Below are positions 1 to 10,010 of a stretch of 64,000 nucleotides of DNA, one piece after another; the first letter of the stretch is position 1, and every line of letters starts with the position of its first letter. The stretch comes from Tetracentron sinense (Eukaryota > Streptophyta > Magnoliopsida > Trochodendrales > Trochodendraceae), in NCBI GenBank assembly GCA_015143295.1, contig CM026553.1:2418001-2482000 (forward strand), given 5' to 3'. A program made the translations under genes and the position numbers. The notes under the pieces are model-generated. The model worked only from the letters and a program-made list of their open reading frames with translations, was not told where the DNA came from and did no database searches.

Positions 1-160
1 TTTTCAGGTGCGATAGATCACCGGGATCTGCAATCGATCACAAAAGTTCATGATCGATTGCATGCAGGGAAAAATCAGACCAAAACTTTCGGAATTCAGT
101 GCGACAGATCGCCCCTATGTGCGATCGATCGATCGCAATTAGTGTACGATCGATTGCACG
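1..160 (+). promoter_or_regulatory. U3 palindrome array, LTR copy a
   Basis: The stretch is dense in GATCGATC-type motifs. It includes a perfect 18-base palindrome, TGCGATCGATCGATCGCA, at 120-137, and repeats of CGATCGATTGCA. The equivalent place in other copies lies directly upstream of the TATA box. A binding site for a dimeric regulator is an inference. Confidence 0.5.
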
Positions 161-1015
161 TGTGTGCTGAGTCCGAAATTAAGGGTTTTAAACCTTTGGC
201 TTCTAAGTGAAACACATTTGGGGTTTCTTAGACCTAGAGGAGAGAAAGGAGAAAGAGAAATCCAAGAGGGGTGTTGGATTTGGGATAAAGGGAGCTCAAG
301 CTTGAAGATTTTCAAGCTTGGATCATGCCCTATCAAGCAAGATCTTCCTCCTCAAGGGTTGCTTCTCTATCAAGTTGAGGGTTTTCCAAACCAAGGGTTT
401 CCTCCAAGATCAAGCTTTGATACTAAGGTTAGTACACCCTACTAACTCCCTTGATAATAACCTAGATTTCCTTATGAATAGAGTGTATTGATCTCCCCTA
501 TTTTCCCTTTTCTTGTTGTAATGCCTTAACTTCTCCAAAAATGAATAAGATAATAAATGGTGTGGGATGTGTGAATGGATGAAGGGTGAGGCGATTGGAT
601 GCCCTATGGATGTGATGCGTTGTGTGTGATGAAAAATGGTGGAAGGGCATTTGATGCATAATGAATACACCCCATGTGTTTGATGAAATGTATGCACTAA
701 TTACTTGAATAGAATGACTATGAATGTGTTGCACAGTATGTGTTCGATGAAATGCATGAATGGCAATTTAAATGAATTTAATGAAAATTATGAAAGCATA
801 AGTCGAGTGATTCTTCCTAAATGGTAAAAATGATTTAAAGCTTCCATCTTACTCGCATTGTCACATGATTATAAGAAGGATTGAAATGTTTTGTGTTTTC
901 CCTTTCGATCACTCATGTCATCACCATTTCCACAAATGCTACACACACACACATGCATGAATCAACCAGATTTTTCTAAAGTATAAGTATATGAAATGTG
1001 ACTTACGATACGAAT

Positions 1016-1350
1016 GATAAAGCCGAACATCGGGCCGATCAAGGGTCGGGCATATCCCCCGGATATGTCATACCTGGCTCACAAGAAAACAAGTTGATAA
1101 AGTTGGACATCGGGCCGATCAAGGGTAGGGCATATCCTCTGGATATGTCATACCTTGCTCACAAGAAAATAAGTTGATAAAGCCAGACATCGGGCCGGTC
1201 AAGAGTAGGGCATATCTCAAGATATGTCATACCTGGCTAACAAGAAAACAAGTTGATAAAGCCAGACATCGGGCCGGTCAAGGGTAGGGCATATCGCAAA
1301 ATATGTCATACCTGGCTCACAAGAAAACAAGTTGATCAAGCCAGACAAAG
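1016..1350 (+). repeat. 79-bp minisatellite in LTR copy a
   Basis: There are four and a half head-to-tail units of about 79 bp starting at 1016, 1096, 1175, 1254 and 1333. Each unit contains GACATCGGGCC, CAAGGGTAGGGCATATC and GGCTCACAAGAAAACAAG. The unit theme recurs, much diverged and inverted, in copy h near 51181-51260. The array lies between the donor-like site and the hairpin of this LTR. Confidence 0.85.
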
Positions 1351-1821
1351 GGCCGGTCAAGGATGTTGGTTTACTCGTTTTCTATATATATATTCGCTGA
1401 AGGGAATTTACATTCCCGACTCACAAGTCGCTACAAGGGCACTAACATCTGGCTCACAAGTAAACAAGTCAAGTCATGGCAAGCTAGACAAGTGATTCTA
1501 AGCAAGACAAGATACATGTGATTCCCACGAAACTAGAACAAGTTTTAACATGACCAACAAGTTTTGAAGAAAATACGAAAGACTATTTTCAAGAACAAGA
1601 CATGACCTTTAAAGTAAGAGTTTTATCTGAGTTTTCGCATTCACTCATGCATGTCATGATTACTACATTGCTTTAATTTTGATGCTATGAATGTCATATA
1701 TTATTATAATTGTTTTAAATTGATGTGATGAATTATATCACGTTGTTTCTATTGTGTTGTTATTACTATTGTTAGCTAGTAGCTTGTACTCATTGAGTAT
1801 TCCATACTCAGGCGTACTTTC

Positions 1822-1962
1822 ATGACGGGAGGTCCAGAGGGTACCTTCGACCCCGAGCCTTGGGTTAAAGAGGAATATGTGGAGGAGAGAGAGCCGTCTA
1901 TCCTGATGCAGACGCAGGTGGATAGAGATCTAGATGTGTGGCCGTATCTAGATTACTGTTAA
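1822..1962 (+). CDS. LTR-encoded small acidic protein, copy a
   Basis: This is a 46-codon frame (ATG to TAA) with no homologue that I recognise. The product is strongly acidic. It holds an EPWVKEEY block near residues 12-19, an EEREPSI block near 21-27 and the tail DRDLDVWPYLDYC. Copy i (58157-58297) encodes a protein of the same length. Of 46 codons, 14 differ only synonymously and 10 change the residue; in the last 13 codons there are 9 synonymous and no replacement changes. That pattern indicates past selection on protein sequence. The frame starts 9 bases after a conserved hairpin. In other copies the ATG sits just before a splice-acceptor-like CAG/G, so the start could be used only in unspliced RNA. 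Function is unknown. Confidence 0.55.
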   Translation: MTGGPEGTFDPEPWVKEEYVEEREPSILMQTQVDRDLDVWPYLDYC

Positions 1963-2241
1963 GCTGAGTGACTGTGAGAGTTTCTTTTTGTATTTTGATC
2001 GGTGGGCATGTCCACCTTTACTGTTGATGTTGTGTATCTAACTTGGAATACTGACATGGTTCATAGAAGAAAGAAAAGAAAATGTTGTTTTAAGCTTCCG
2101 CATTGTATTTAAGCTTCCGCATTCTGTTTTACATCTCTATTGCATTATGTTTCACCTTGTTCATTACAGGAGGGTTTGGAAGGCATATATAGTCACACCT
2201 AAAGTATCCCTTTACTCCCAGCGGTATTTTGGAGCGCGACA

Positions 2242-2879
2242 AGTATAGTGATGCAAACCATGAGTGATATTAGCATAACCCTTGATTTAGTGTTTGTTTT
2301 GTATTTAATTTTACCCACCTTTGATTTTTGACTTAGGGTCTTTGACTTGAATTTGATTTCCTTGGTCTTTGATTTGGGTTTAATTAGGATTTAGGTGTTG
2401 GCAGGCTCTATCATACGCCAGGGCCACCAGCAAGGGATCTCCATCTCCAAGTATATTGTTCTTGTAGTCAAGTACAAGCCAATCACCTTGCCTGCTAGAA
2501 ATCTGAATAGATAGTCATTCCTCAAACGTGAAAACCTCCATCTTCCTTTCCTCTTTTTTTCATTAAAGATTGTAGGGAAACGTATAGAAATGGGCCCCGG
2601 TTTTCGAAAAAACCTGGAAATGGGCCTTACTTATAGGAACTTATTTATGTAGGCACCCACGCATGCGAGACTAGAACACGTGTTTAAACTTTTGTTTTTC
2701 TATCCAAAATACCCCTCATTGTTGCTTCTTCCCCTTATATGAAACCCTTCCTAAATCCGAAACCCCTCAATGGTGTGTTAAAGGAAGAAGTAGAAGAAGA
2801 AGATCTCCATTGTAAGTTTAGCTACCTTCGTATTGAAGAAGAAGAAGAAGAAGATGATGTTCACAAAAGTCTTTATGCA
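2242..2879. other. Unassigned sequence between LTR copies a and b
   Basis: I see no gene or element signature here. The stretch has GAA-rich microsatellite patches near 2785-2803 and 2836-2855 and an AT-rich background. It may be host DNA or worn repeat. Confidence 0.4.
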
Positions 2880-3129
2880 CAAGCATGTATTGCATAACCG
2901 AGATTTTCTAAATACAAGTAATTGACAGTAAACTAAACCACAAGACAAGTGATTCCACGAACGAATAATAGTGCCAAACTTTGGATTGGTCAAGGATACT
3001 AGTGTGCCTCTTTCCATTTAAATGAAGGGTGTTTACACACCGGACTTCAAGTTTTTTGATGAGGGGTATTTATATACCCGGCTTTCAATCCGTTTCAAGG
3101 GCACTAATATCTGGCTTCTAGAACAAGAG

Positions 3130-3440
3130 AAGAAAAGTATGATTCCAACAAGGACAAGACAAGTATGATTCAAACAAGAACAAGACAAGCATGATTTTCA
3201 CATGACAAGAACAAGAACAAGGCAAGAATAATGTTTTAAGCACGACAAACAAGTTTTGAAAACACAAAAAACTAATTTCAAGTATGATTCCAACATGAAT
3301 AAGACAAGCAAGACAAGACAATTATGATTCAAACAAGAACAAGACAAGCATGATTTTCACATGACAAGAACAAGAACAAGGCAAGAATAATGTTTTAAGC
3401 ACGACAAACAAGTTTTGAAAACACGAAAAGCTAATTTCAA
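3130..3440 (+). repeat. CAAGACAAG-rich tandem duplication in copy b
   Basis: A block containing ACATGACAAGAACAAGAACA and AAGCACGACAAACAAG occurs twice, at about 3200-3262 and 3360-3422. It is embedded in shorter CAAGACAAGTATGATT repeats. Its position in the LTR matches the minisatellites of the other copies. Confidence 0.75.
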
Positions 3441-3586
3441 GTAGGATCTATGTAATATGCACATGTGACTTAAATGAGGAGTTTGAACTTGGGTTTATTG
3501 CATGCACATTAATGTATTGTTTAATTTTCTGTATACTATGAATTGTATTATATCATTGTTGTTTCAATACTCAACCGTACATTTTG

Positions 3587-3736
3587 ATATCGATAGGTAC
3601 ACCATTCGATATCTGTGCTTCTAGTCCATGGATCAAGGAAGAATATGGTGAGGAGGAGCCTCATATGGAGCCTGTATTAGTGCCTCAGGTGGAGGCTAGA
3701 GACTTAGATAGTTGGCCCTATCAGGGTGACTACTGA
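3587..3736 (+). pseudogene. Acidic LTR protein frame, copy b, start codon lost
   Basis: The frame is open from an ATA-TCG-ATA-GGT start, aligned with ATG-TCG-GCA-GGT in other copies, to TGA at 3734-3736. It keeps the family blocks PWIKEEY and RDLDSWPY and ends in GDY. The initiator is ATA, so no standard start is available. The open frame and conserved blocks argue that it once encoded the same protein. Confidence 0.5.
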
Positions 3737-3998
3737 GAGATAAAGAGTTTTATATTTTGTATTTTGATGGGTGGGAATGTCCACTCTTACATTGACTCAT
3801 GTCATTGTATTAAACTTAGAATATTGTTCCTGTATTGAAAAGATATTTTTAGTTCACACTTCCGCATTGTTTCACTTCCGTACTTTAATTTTGCTTCCGC
3901 TATGTCTATATCTTGTATATTTTGCAGGATGGTTTGATATGGTAGGTTAGTCATGCACAAAGTCACACCTAACTCCTAGGTGAGATTTTGGGGCACGA

Positions 3999-4540
3999 AA
4001 TAATGCTTCTTGCTCTGTCTGAAGAACTTCACAAGTAGGGTTAACACTTGCTATATTCACTGTTACCAATGCCTTGGTTCTTGCAAATTTAGAACCAGTG
4101 TTGATCAGTGTTACCCTGGAAATAACTCTTGTAGGCTCAACGGACTCTTCAGCGGTCATCGACCTAGATGTCTATCCAATATTACAAGCGAGTCTCTTAG
4201 ATTTCCTGATAGATCACTGGGTGCGCAGAGAAATTAAAGCAGCTTCAGTCATTTCAGCGTCAAAACGTAGCTGCTCCTTTAACTCATGTGCTCTACAAGC
4301 CTCCTCTAAAGTAATCGCCAAGTGATCATCACGAAGAACCCATTCCCTGGGATCATCAAATGGAAGCAACTTTACATCTTTGACCCCAAACGGTCCCATG
4401 ATTTCAAGATAGCGATTCAGGCTCGCCCCATTTGTATCATTTTCATCAGTATCAATTTGACAAAGGTTTTTGGATCCAAAGAATTATCTCGGTTGTCCTG
4501 TCATTTTGTAAAAGAAAGGGGGAGAACATACGAAACGAGT
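3999..4540 (-). pseudogene. Possible host-gene fragment, unrecognised
   Basis: Read on the minus strand, about 4450 to 4225 is open and protein-like, with GVKDVKLLPFDDPREWVLRD followed by an Ala/Glu-rich helical stretch. A stop follows at about 4225, and a second open stretch runs from 4159 towards 3990. A TTTACAAAATGACAG stretch near 4495-4510 (minus sense) looks like a 3' splice site. I cannot name the family. The composition differs from the transposon frames nearby, so worn host exons beside LTR copy b are plausible. A repeat-borne reading frame is the alternative. Confidence 0.25.
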
Positions 4541-4750
4541 TAGCTCAAGAAGATAAAGTCAAATCATCACTTAATTTCAGAAAAGAAGTGGCTAAAATTT
4601 AGCCTTTAGATGGGAACATACACCTGTCTTTCTAATTTGAAAATAGTTAAACACTTACGATTGAATCCTAACTCTATGAAATTCAAATGATTAGGATTTC
4701 TTGGAAAAAACCCTAAGTCCAGGCCATGCCTAAGGCAACTGTCCAAGGAC
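4541..4750. other. Left flank of Copia A, nothing identified
   Basis: No gene is visible. The last 35 bases (CCTAAGGCAACTGTCCAAGG) belong to the same short repeat that continues on the other side of Copia A at 47564. Confidence 0.4.
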
Positions 4751-4755
4751 AAAAT
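4751..4755. repeat. Target-site duplication of Copia A, left copy
   Basis: AAAAT here and at 47559-47563 flank the element exactly outside TG at 4756 and CA at 47558. The match across 42.8 kb fixes the outer limits of Copia A. Confidence 0.9.
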
Positions 4756-5272
4756 TGTTAGACATATATGCCCACAAAAGCCATTCAGGAATTGTATTAG
4801 TCTACTTAATCAATAAAAGCATATTTTACATTCATACATTGTCTTCTACATTGGGTAATGTATTAAAAGTATCTCATTAGATGAGACTACTTTATCCCTT
4901 AGGTAACATTGTAGAAAAATCATCCAATTAGTTACTAACTAATTGTTAAGGAGATATGGTTTGTAGATCTAGAATTGTTCTAAGTTGTAACGCCCCAAAA
5001 TACCCCCTAGGAGTTAGGATACTTTGGCGACGTGACCTAACCTTAAATCAACCTGCAAAACACCCACAGATCATATACAATAGAGGATAACAGCGGAAGC
5101 ATAACTATAAGGCACAGCGGAAGTCTAACAAACCTCTAAGTATATACACATGGTCCAAGTTTTAATACAAAGAAAGAAATCAAAACAAAGAAAGTGCGGA
5201 CATGCCCACCAAAATACATGGATATAATCACTCATGCTCACCCACAGCTATTCACTCAGAATCTATCACCAC

Positions 5273-5392
5273 CTAATAGTAACCCTCTACCGGAGGTTCC
5301 TCCATAGGTTTCACAACGCATTCCTCTTCTACCCAATGGCTCGGAGTACAGAAACCATAAGGAGCAGCCGCTCCACTATCACCTGCCGACAT
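5273..5392 (-). CDS. LTR-encoded small acidic protein, copy c
   Basis: The frame has 39 codons, ATG-TCG-GCA-GGT to TAG. It keeps the MSAG start, a WVEEE block near residues 20-24, and a Glu/Pro-rich end in EGYY. It is shorter than copies a, g and i by loss of the central Q-rich part, and its C-terminal block is reduced. The hairpin at 5403-5423 lies 10 bases upstream. Whether it is ever translated is unknown. Confidence 0.45.
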   Translation of the reverse strand: MSAGDSGAAAPYGFCTPSHWVEEECVVKPMEEPPVEGYY

Positions 5393-5708
5393 AAGAAGTA
5401 CGGCTGAGCATGGAATACTCAGCGGGTACCGAATACTAACCAACAGTCATAGCAACATAGCAATATAGAATTAGACTAAAGCAGGAAAAAATTCATACAA
5501 TTAACAAGGAAAAACAATCAGTTTATAGTTCATGCTGTAATCATATCTAAGTCGGAAAAACTCTTGAAATCATCTCGCTTGACCTTGTCGAGTGTGTCTA
5601 ATCATGCGTGCTTTCTTGGAAATTGAACATGCTCGTGTACTTGTGATGTCGGAGCAAAACATATCTTAGGATATGCTCTACCCCTACGCTCAAATGGGAT
5701 GCCTAGAT

Positions 5709-5990
5709 GCCGTTCATAGACCGTCGCAACTAGCATCCCTATGCAAGAACCGTGTATACCTAGCTGCCGTTCATAGACCGTCGCAACTAGCATCTCTATG
5801 CATGAACCATGTATGCCTAGCTGCCGTTCATAGACCGTCGCAACTAGCATCTCTATGCATGAACCATGTATGCCTAGCTACCGTTCATAGACCGTCGCAA
5901 CTAGCATCTCTATGCATGAACCATGTATGCCTAGCTGCCGTTCATAGACCGTCGCAACTAGCATCTCTATGCATGACATGCCATACCATG
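5709..5990 (-). repeat. 57-bp minisatellite in LTR copy c
   Basis: Five near-identical 57-bp units start at 5709, 5766, 5823, 5880 and 5937, each with GCCGTTCATAGACCGTCGCA. Since 57 is a multiple of three, both strands show long open frames across it; I treat these as repeat artefacts. The array occupies the same interval of the LTR as the unrelated minisatellites of other copies. Confidence 0.92.
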
Positions 5991-6964
5991 CTATGCGTAT
6001 CATGCAATGCTATGCTATGCCTGTAATGCGAGGGGATGGGAGACCCTTCCCTATGCAATGCATGCATGTCTCGTCCTTGCTAAAAGCGAAGGGCAACATA
6101 TCATAGGATATGCCCCACCTCTACATCCCGTCCTTAAAACATCGGTAAGTCATGTCATTTCATGTCGTGCTCGTGGGATCGTGTACATACTTGCATTTGA
6201 AATTAAATATGACAAATTGGGGTGATTCACAAAGCATAGCATATCACAATTGAAGCAAGTAATAATTTTCACATTTTAAGAAACGCAAGAAACACACTAA
6301 CATAAGCCCTAACAATTTCATGGGTAATTAGGCGTGCACTCCCTTAATTTATCATTCATTATATTCACCTTGGCATTTCATCAAACATAGGGTGTGTTCA
6401 TTAATTACTTAAACCTAAATCATGCTTTTCTAGGTGGGTTATACTCATATCACACTTGTATGTTTATTATTAGTACAATGCCCTTCCCCATTCATTCATT
6501 ACATCATCCACACGGCATCCATTCGCCAACATCCATCTCCATTTACCATACATACCATCCATCTCATAACATACATATATATATATATGAAAGAAAACAA
6601 GAAGAAATAAAGGAAAAGAGAAGATATAACTAGGAGGGTAGTAAGGAGTACCGACCTTGAAGAAATGAGGAAGAAATTCCTCTTCCAAACGACCGTGAGT
6701 TGCTGCCCTAGCTTGGAACACGAGCTCCGCACGAGCTTGAGCCGAGATCTTGAAGGAAAACGTGCTTGACGATGATCTAGGGTTTCAAACCCCTTTGATT
6801 TCTCTTCAAAATGGAAACCTAGGTTTTGGAAAACCCCTTTCCTCTTCTCTCCCTCTCAAAATATGGCTAAGGGTGTTTATGAACACCCTTGGCTCGAGCC
6901 AACCCTTAAAAATAAGGGTGGAGTGGCCAAAAGACCAAAACAACCCCTAAAAATTTTCTGAAAA

Positions 6965-7060
6965 TCGCGTAGGACCGATAGATGACCGATCTACCGGTAG
7001 TGGACCGATCGATCGGTGATTTTGACCGATCTCTCGGTAGTGGACCGAGCTCTCGGTATT
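6965..7060 (-). promoter_or_regulatory. U3 palindrome array, LTR copy c
   Basis: Repeated ACCGATC..CGGT motifs include the perfect palindrome ACCGATCGATCGGT at 7004-7017, plus the variants GACCGATCTACCGGTAG and ACCGAGCTCTCGGT. In the reading direction it lies just upstream of the degenerate TATA region near 6900. Confidence 0.5.
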
Positions 7061-7818
7061 GACTGGTGCTGCAAAACACACTTTAGTATTTTGGCTATAA
7101 CGTTTGACTCGGAGTTCCGATTTTGACGATTCAACTTGCGTTGGATTTTTATTTCAAAGAGTAACAACTTTCATGTTTTGAAGAAATTATAATTCTTCTT
7201 TATTCATAGACCAAAATGCCCCTAACGTTGACTGGTCTGTAATGGGTTGCGACAGCCCAGATTTGCAGCTGACCCGATTTTGGAAATCCCACTTTTGACT
7301 CGACCCCGACTCAAAATCAGGGAAAGTGATCAACATGAACCTTGAAGAGGGTTCTAATACCTTTCCAAAAATTCAGTTATCACTCGATTCTGAATAACGA
7401 CGACTAAAGTAGAGCCCTTTAAAGTTGGGGAAATTGCCGAAACTTACCTTTTCGACACCTAGAATACCTCTAGGGTTTTCACACTCTTTTCCTTTGTGTC
7501 CAACACCCTAATCACACCTCATAAATCATTCTCCATAGGTTTTCATCCCACCTAGGTGATCATTGAATTCACACCGATAAGCATGAGAGGCCCTAGCCTC
7601 TTTATGCCTCGTGCACTAGCACTATTCACCTCACTTTCCAATTACAACCTAACTTCTAATAATGGCCTTTGGCCCTTCCAATACTAGTGCCCTCAGCATT
7701 ATTCACTCACATGAATAGTGCTTGCACATGGACAGGGCTTGTAGAAAATCCGGGGTGCTACATAAGTTATTCAAGATACATTTGGACAATGTATTACTAC
7801 TAACTTACACATTGTTAG

Positions 7819-10010
7819 TGAAAGTATGCCACTTTTTAATGTTAGAAAAACAGTTCTTGGGGGGCATACATCGAATCCCAAGATCTGACTAAGATTCTAA
7901 TTGATTTTAATTCAATGAGAGTAAAAATCACAATCACCTTTGCGACTTTGAAATTGTTAAGTCAATTCCACGATAGAATGCTAGACCGGAAAAACTTCAC
8001 AAGCGTCAAGTCTCCTTTGCAATCCACACGGACCTTCTTTTTCTTTAAAGCTTTCTCTAATGGAAGCTAATGACCCTTCCAAAAATCCAGCTCTAGAAAT
8101 CTTGAATAAAAGATCTAATCTTTATCCTTCAAGATGGGTTCTTGATCTCTTCTTGATACTCAAAGCAAGAACACAAGATAACAAAAATAAAGGGGGAAGG
8201 GGGCTGACTGTACACCCTAGAAAGGAGAGGGGAGGGTGTGAGATTGAGGGGAGAGGGAAGTTTCCAAAAATCTGGAATTTTTGAAGTGAAGTACCATGTT
8301 GAACGTCCACCCTTTAAATAGATCCATAATGGATCTTATCCTTATCATAATCCAATTATGATTCCCTCAATTAGTTTCCTATTTGGTTTCTCCATAATTA
8401 ATTAGGATTATTCAAAATAGAAACTAATCTTATCCATTAGTGTCCAACTAACCTTATCCTTATCCAATAAGGAATCTTAATTAGTTTAAATAACTAATTA
8501 ATGATTAGTAACAAATTAATGGAATCCTTGTCCAACAAGGAATCTTTAAATTAGTAACTAACTCTAACTAACTAACTAACCTTATCCAATAAGGATATTA
8601 GTTATTAGAAACTAATTAAAGACTAACAATAATTATTATTATTATATCCTCCATGAAGTGGGTGTCCCACCCTAGGTGGGCCCCACTCCAACACACCCCC
8701 ATGGGTTCCAAACCCATTTTGGTCACTTTATTATTCTTTTAAACTATTCCCCAATGGGTCCTACCCATTTGGTTTTTCACATTTAATGTGATTCCACCTT
8801 TTAGAGCTTCACTATACCATATAGTGATTTCTTAGAGAAATTAATTAATTTAATAAATCATTAAATTAAATACTTTAAGAAAGTCCTTGTGTGTGGGATC
8901 TAAAGGGATCTCCTATTTCCGGTTGTGGGACCAAGTACTCAACCTTTTTGTTAAAGTATTGTTACTAGGAAACACCTTTCCTACACTCCATTAGGATTAT
9001 AGAATTTTATCTATATCCCTGGACTTCCACCAATCACAATTAATGTCCATTAACACAATGTGATTAACCTCCAGAAAATAGAGAATTACTTGCAGGTATT
9101 TCTATCTCAACATTTGTTTATAGATCAGTCCCTCCACTTCCAATTTTTTTTATAAGTTTAATGGATAATATCTAATACTGTCTTTAATCCCTGGCTTATA
9201 TTGAGAACCCATTCTCTTTGATACTTTTAGTCAAACTTGGACTTGCAAAACATTTTAAAAATTCTTTAAAAGAAATAATAATAATTATTATATTTCCTTT
9301 ATACAGAAAATAAATTCCTCGAAAAAACCATTTCATCGATAAATACCAGCGCTGGATTTTTCAAGTCGGGTTTCAAGAAGTATCAACTCAATATTATTTA
9401 CTCTGTAAGAGTAGTGGAATCCTTGTCGAGCGTACACACACTTCTTCCAATATAGCGTACATAACCCAACGAGCCCGTATTTAGTCCGGTGTGTTGGACA
9501 TTGACGATTGGCTACATCAAAGCTACATAGGCAAATACTAGAGAAGATGTCGACCTCTCAGGTTAAGGACAATCTGTTAAATGGACTACCCTAAATATAA
9601 AAGACAGTATATTTCTAAGGGTATCCACTGAGCGATCCAGTTACAATATAAGTACTTCTTACTTATATCCACATCTTAGTTAAGAGACCCTTCATCAATC
9701 CATCATATGGAACAAACAATGTGTAAGTTATTAGGAATACATTGTCCAAATGTATCCTAATTAACTTAGAACAATTTTAGGTCTACAAGGAACCGGAAAA
9801 ACCATATCTCCTTAACAATCAGTTATCAACTAATTGGATGGTTTTCCTACAATGTTACCTAAGGGACAAAGTAGTTTCATCCAATGAGATACTTTCGATA
9901 TATATTACCCAATGTAGAAGACAATGTGTGAATGTAAAATATGCATTTATTAATTTAAAAAATAGATAAATACAACTCTGGAATGGCTTTGTGGGCATAC
10001 ATGTCTAACA
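7819..10010 (-). mobile_element. Copia-type solo LTR inserted in reverse within Copia A's 5' LTR
   Basis: A complete 2192-bp LTR is flanked by perfect GTTAG duplications (7814-7818 and 10011-10015). It starts TGAAAGTATGCC and ends GTCTAACA, the reverse of the Copia A LTR ends, so it belongs to the same or a sister family in opposite orientation. Together with the surrounding plus-strand LTR it forms a long inverted repeat: arms of about 1.8 kb (7819-9730 and 10016-11843) around a loop of about 290 bp. Read-through transcripts could fold back on themselves. Confidence 0.92.

Larger units (their letters stand above)
1..2241 (+). mobile_element. Ty3/gypsy LTR, copy a (left end outside window)
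   Basis: This is the right part of a long terminal repeat of the family whose full elements lie at 50254-64000. It ends in the family's conserved tip (ACTCC, then GTATTTTGG, then GCGACA at 2241). No primer-binding site follows, so it is a 3' LTR or a solo LTR rather than a 5' LTR. In order it holds a palindrome array (1-160), a donor-like AAG/GTTAGTA at 425-433, a 79-bp minisatellite (1016-1350), a hairpin (1792-1812), a small acidic reading frame (1822-1962) and a second hairpin (2001-2016). I see no strong TATA box; TTTTAAA near 187 is the nearest match. Confidence 0.8.
2880..3998 (+). mobile_element. Ty3/gypsy LTR fragment, copy b (promoter half missing)
   Basis: The sequence matches the right half of the LTR family. 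It holds an AAGGGCACTAATATCTGGCT segment as in copy a, a duplicated CAAG-rich stretch, the acidic frame (3587-3736), a worn second hairpin near 3767, and the LTR tip with AACTCCTAGG and GATTTTGGGGC at 3971-3994. The left edge is approximate. The U3 palindromes and TATA box are absent, and hairpin 1 is decayed (CAATACTCAAC near 3575), so this is an old truncated copy. Confidence 0.7.
4986..7762 (-). mobile_element. Ty3/gypsy solo LTR, copy c
   Basis: A complete 2777-bp LTR is inserted in the Copia A 5' LTR. A perfect TAAGT duplication flanks it (4981-4985 and 7763-7767). On the plus strand it begins TGTAACGCCCCAAAATACCC and ends GGGGTGCTACA, so it reads right to left. No internal region is present, so it arose by recombination between the two LTRs of a full element. 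It contains the acidic frame (5273-5392), a hairpin (5403-5423), a 57-bp minisatellite, a donor-like site near 6655 and a palindrome array (6965-7060). The TATA box is degenerate. Confidence 0.92.

Noticed and set aside
1016-1350. CRISPR-like look of regularly spaced repeats
   Set aside because: Units are contiguous with no unique spacers, and the context is a plant LTR.
2778-3321. Minus-strand frames of 79 and 67 codons
   Set aside because: They are Phe- and Leu-rich reverse readings of GAA and CAAG repeats, with no protein features.
5673-6026. Open frames of 117 and 82 codons on both strands with an internal 19-residue repeat
   Set aside because: They follow from a 57-bp tandem repeat whose length is a multiple of three. 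No shared protein appears in other LTR copies at this place.
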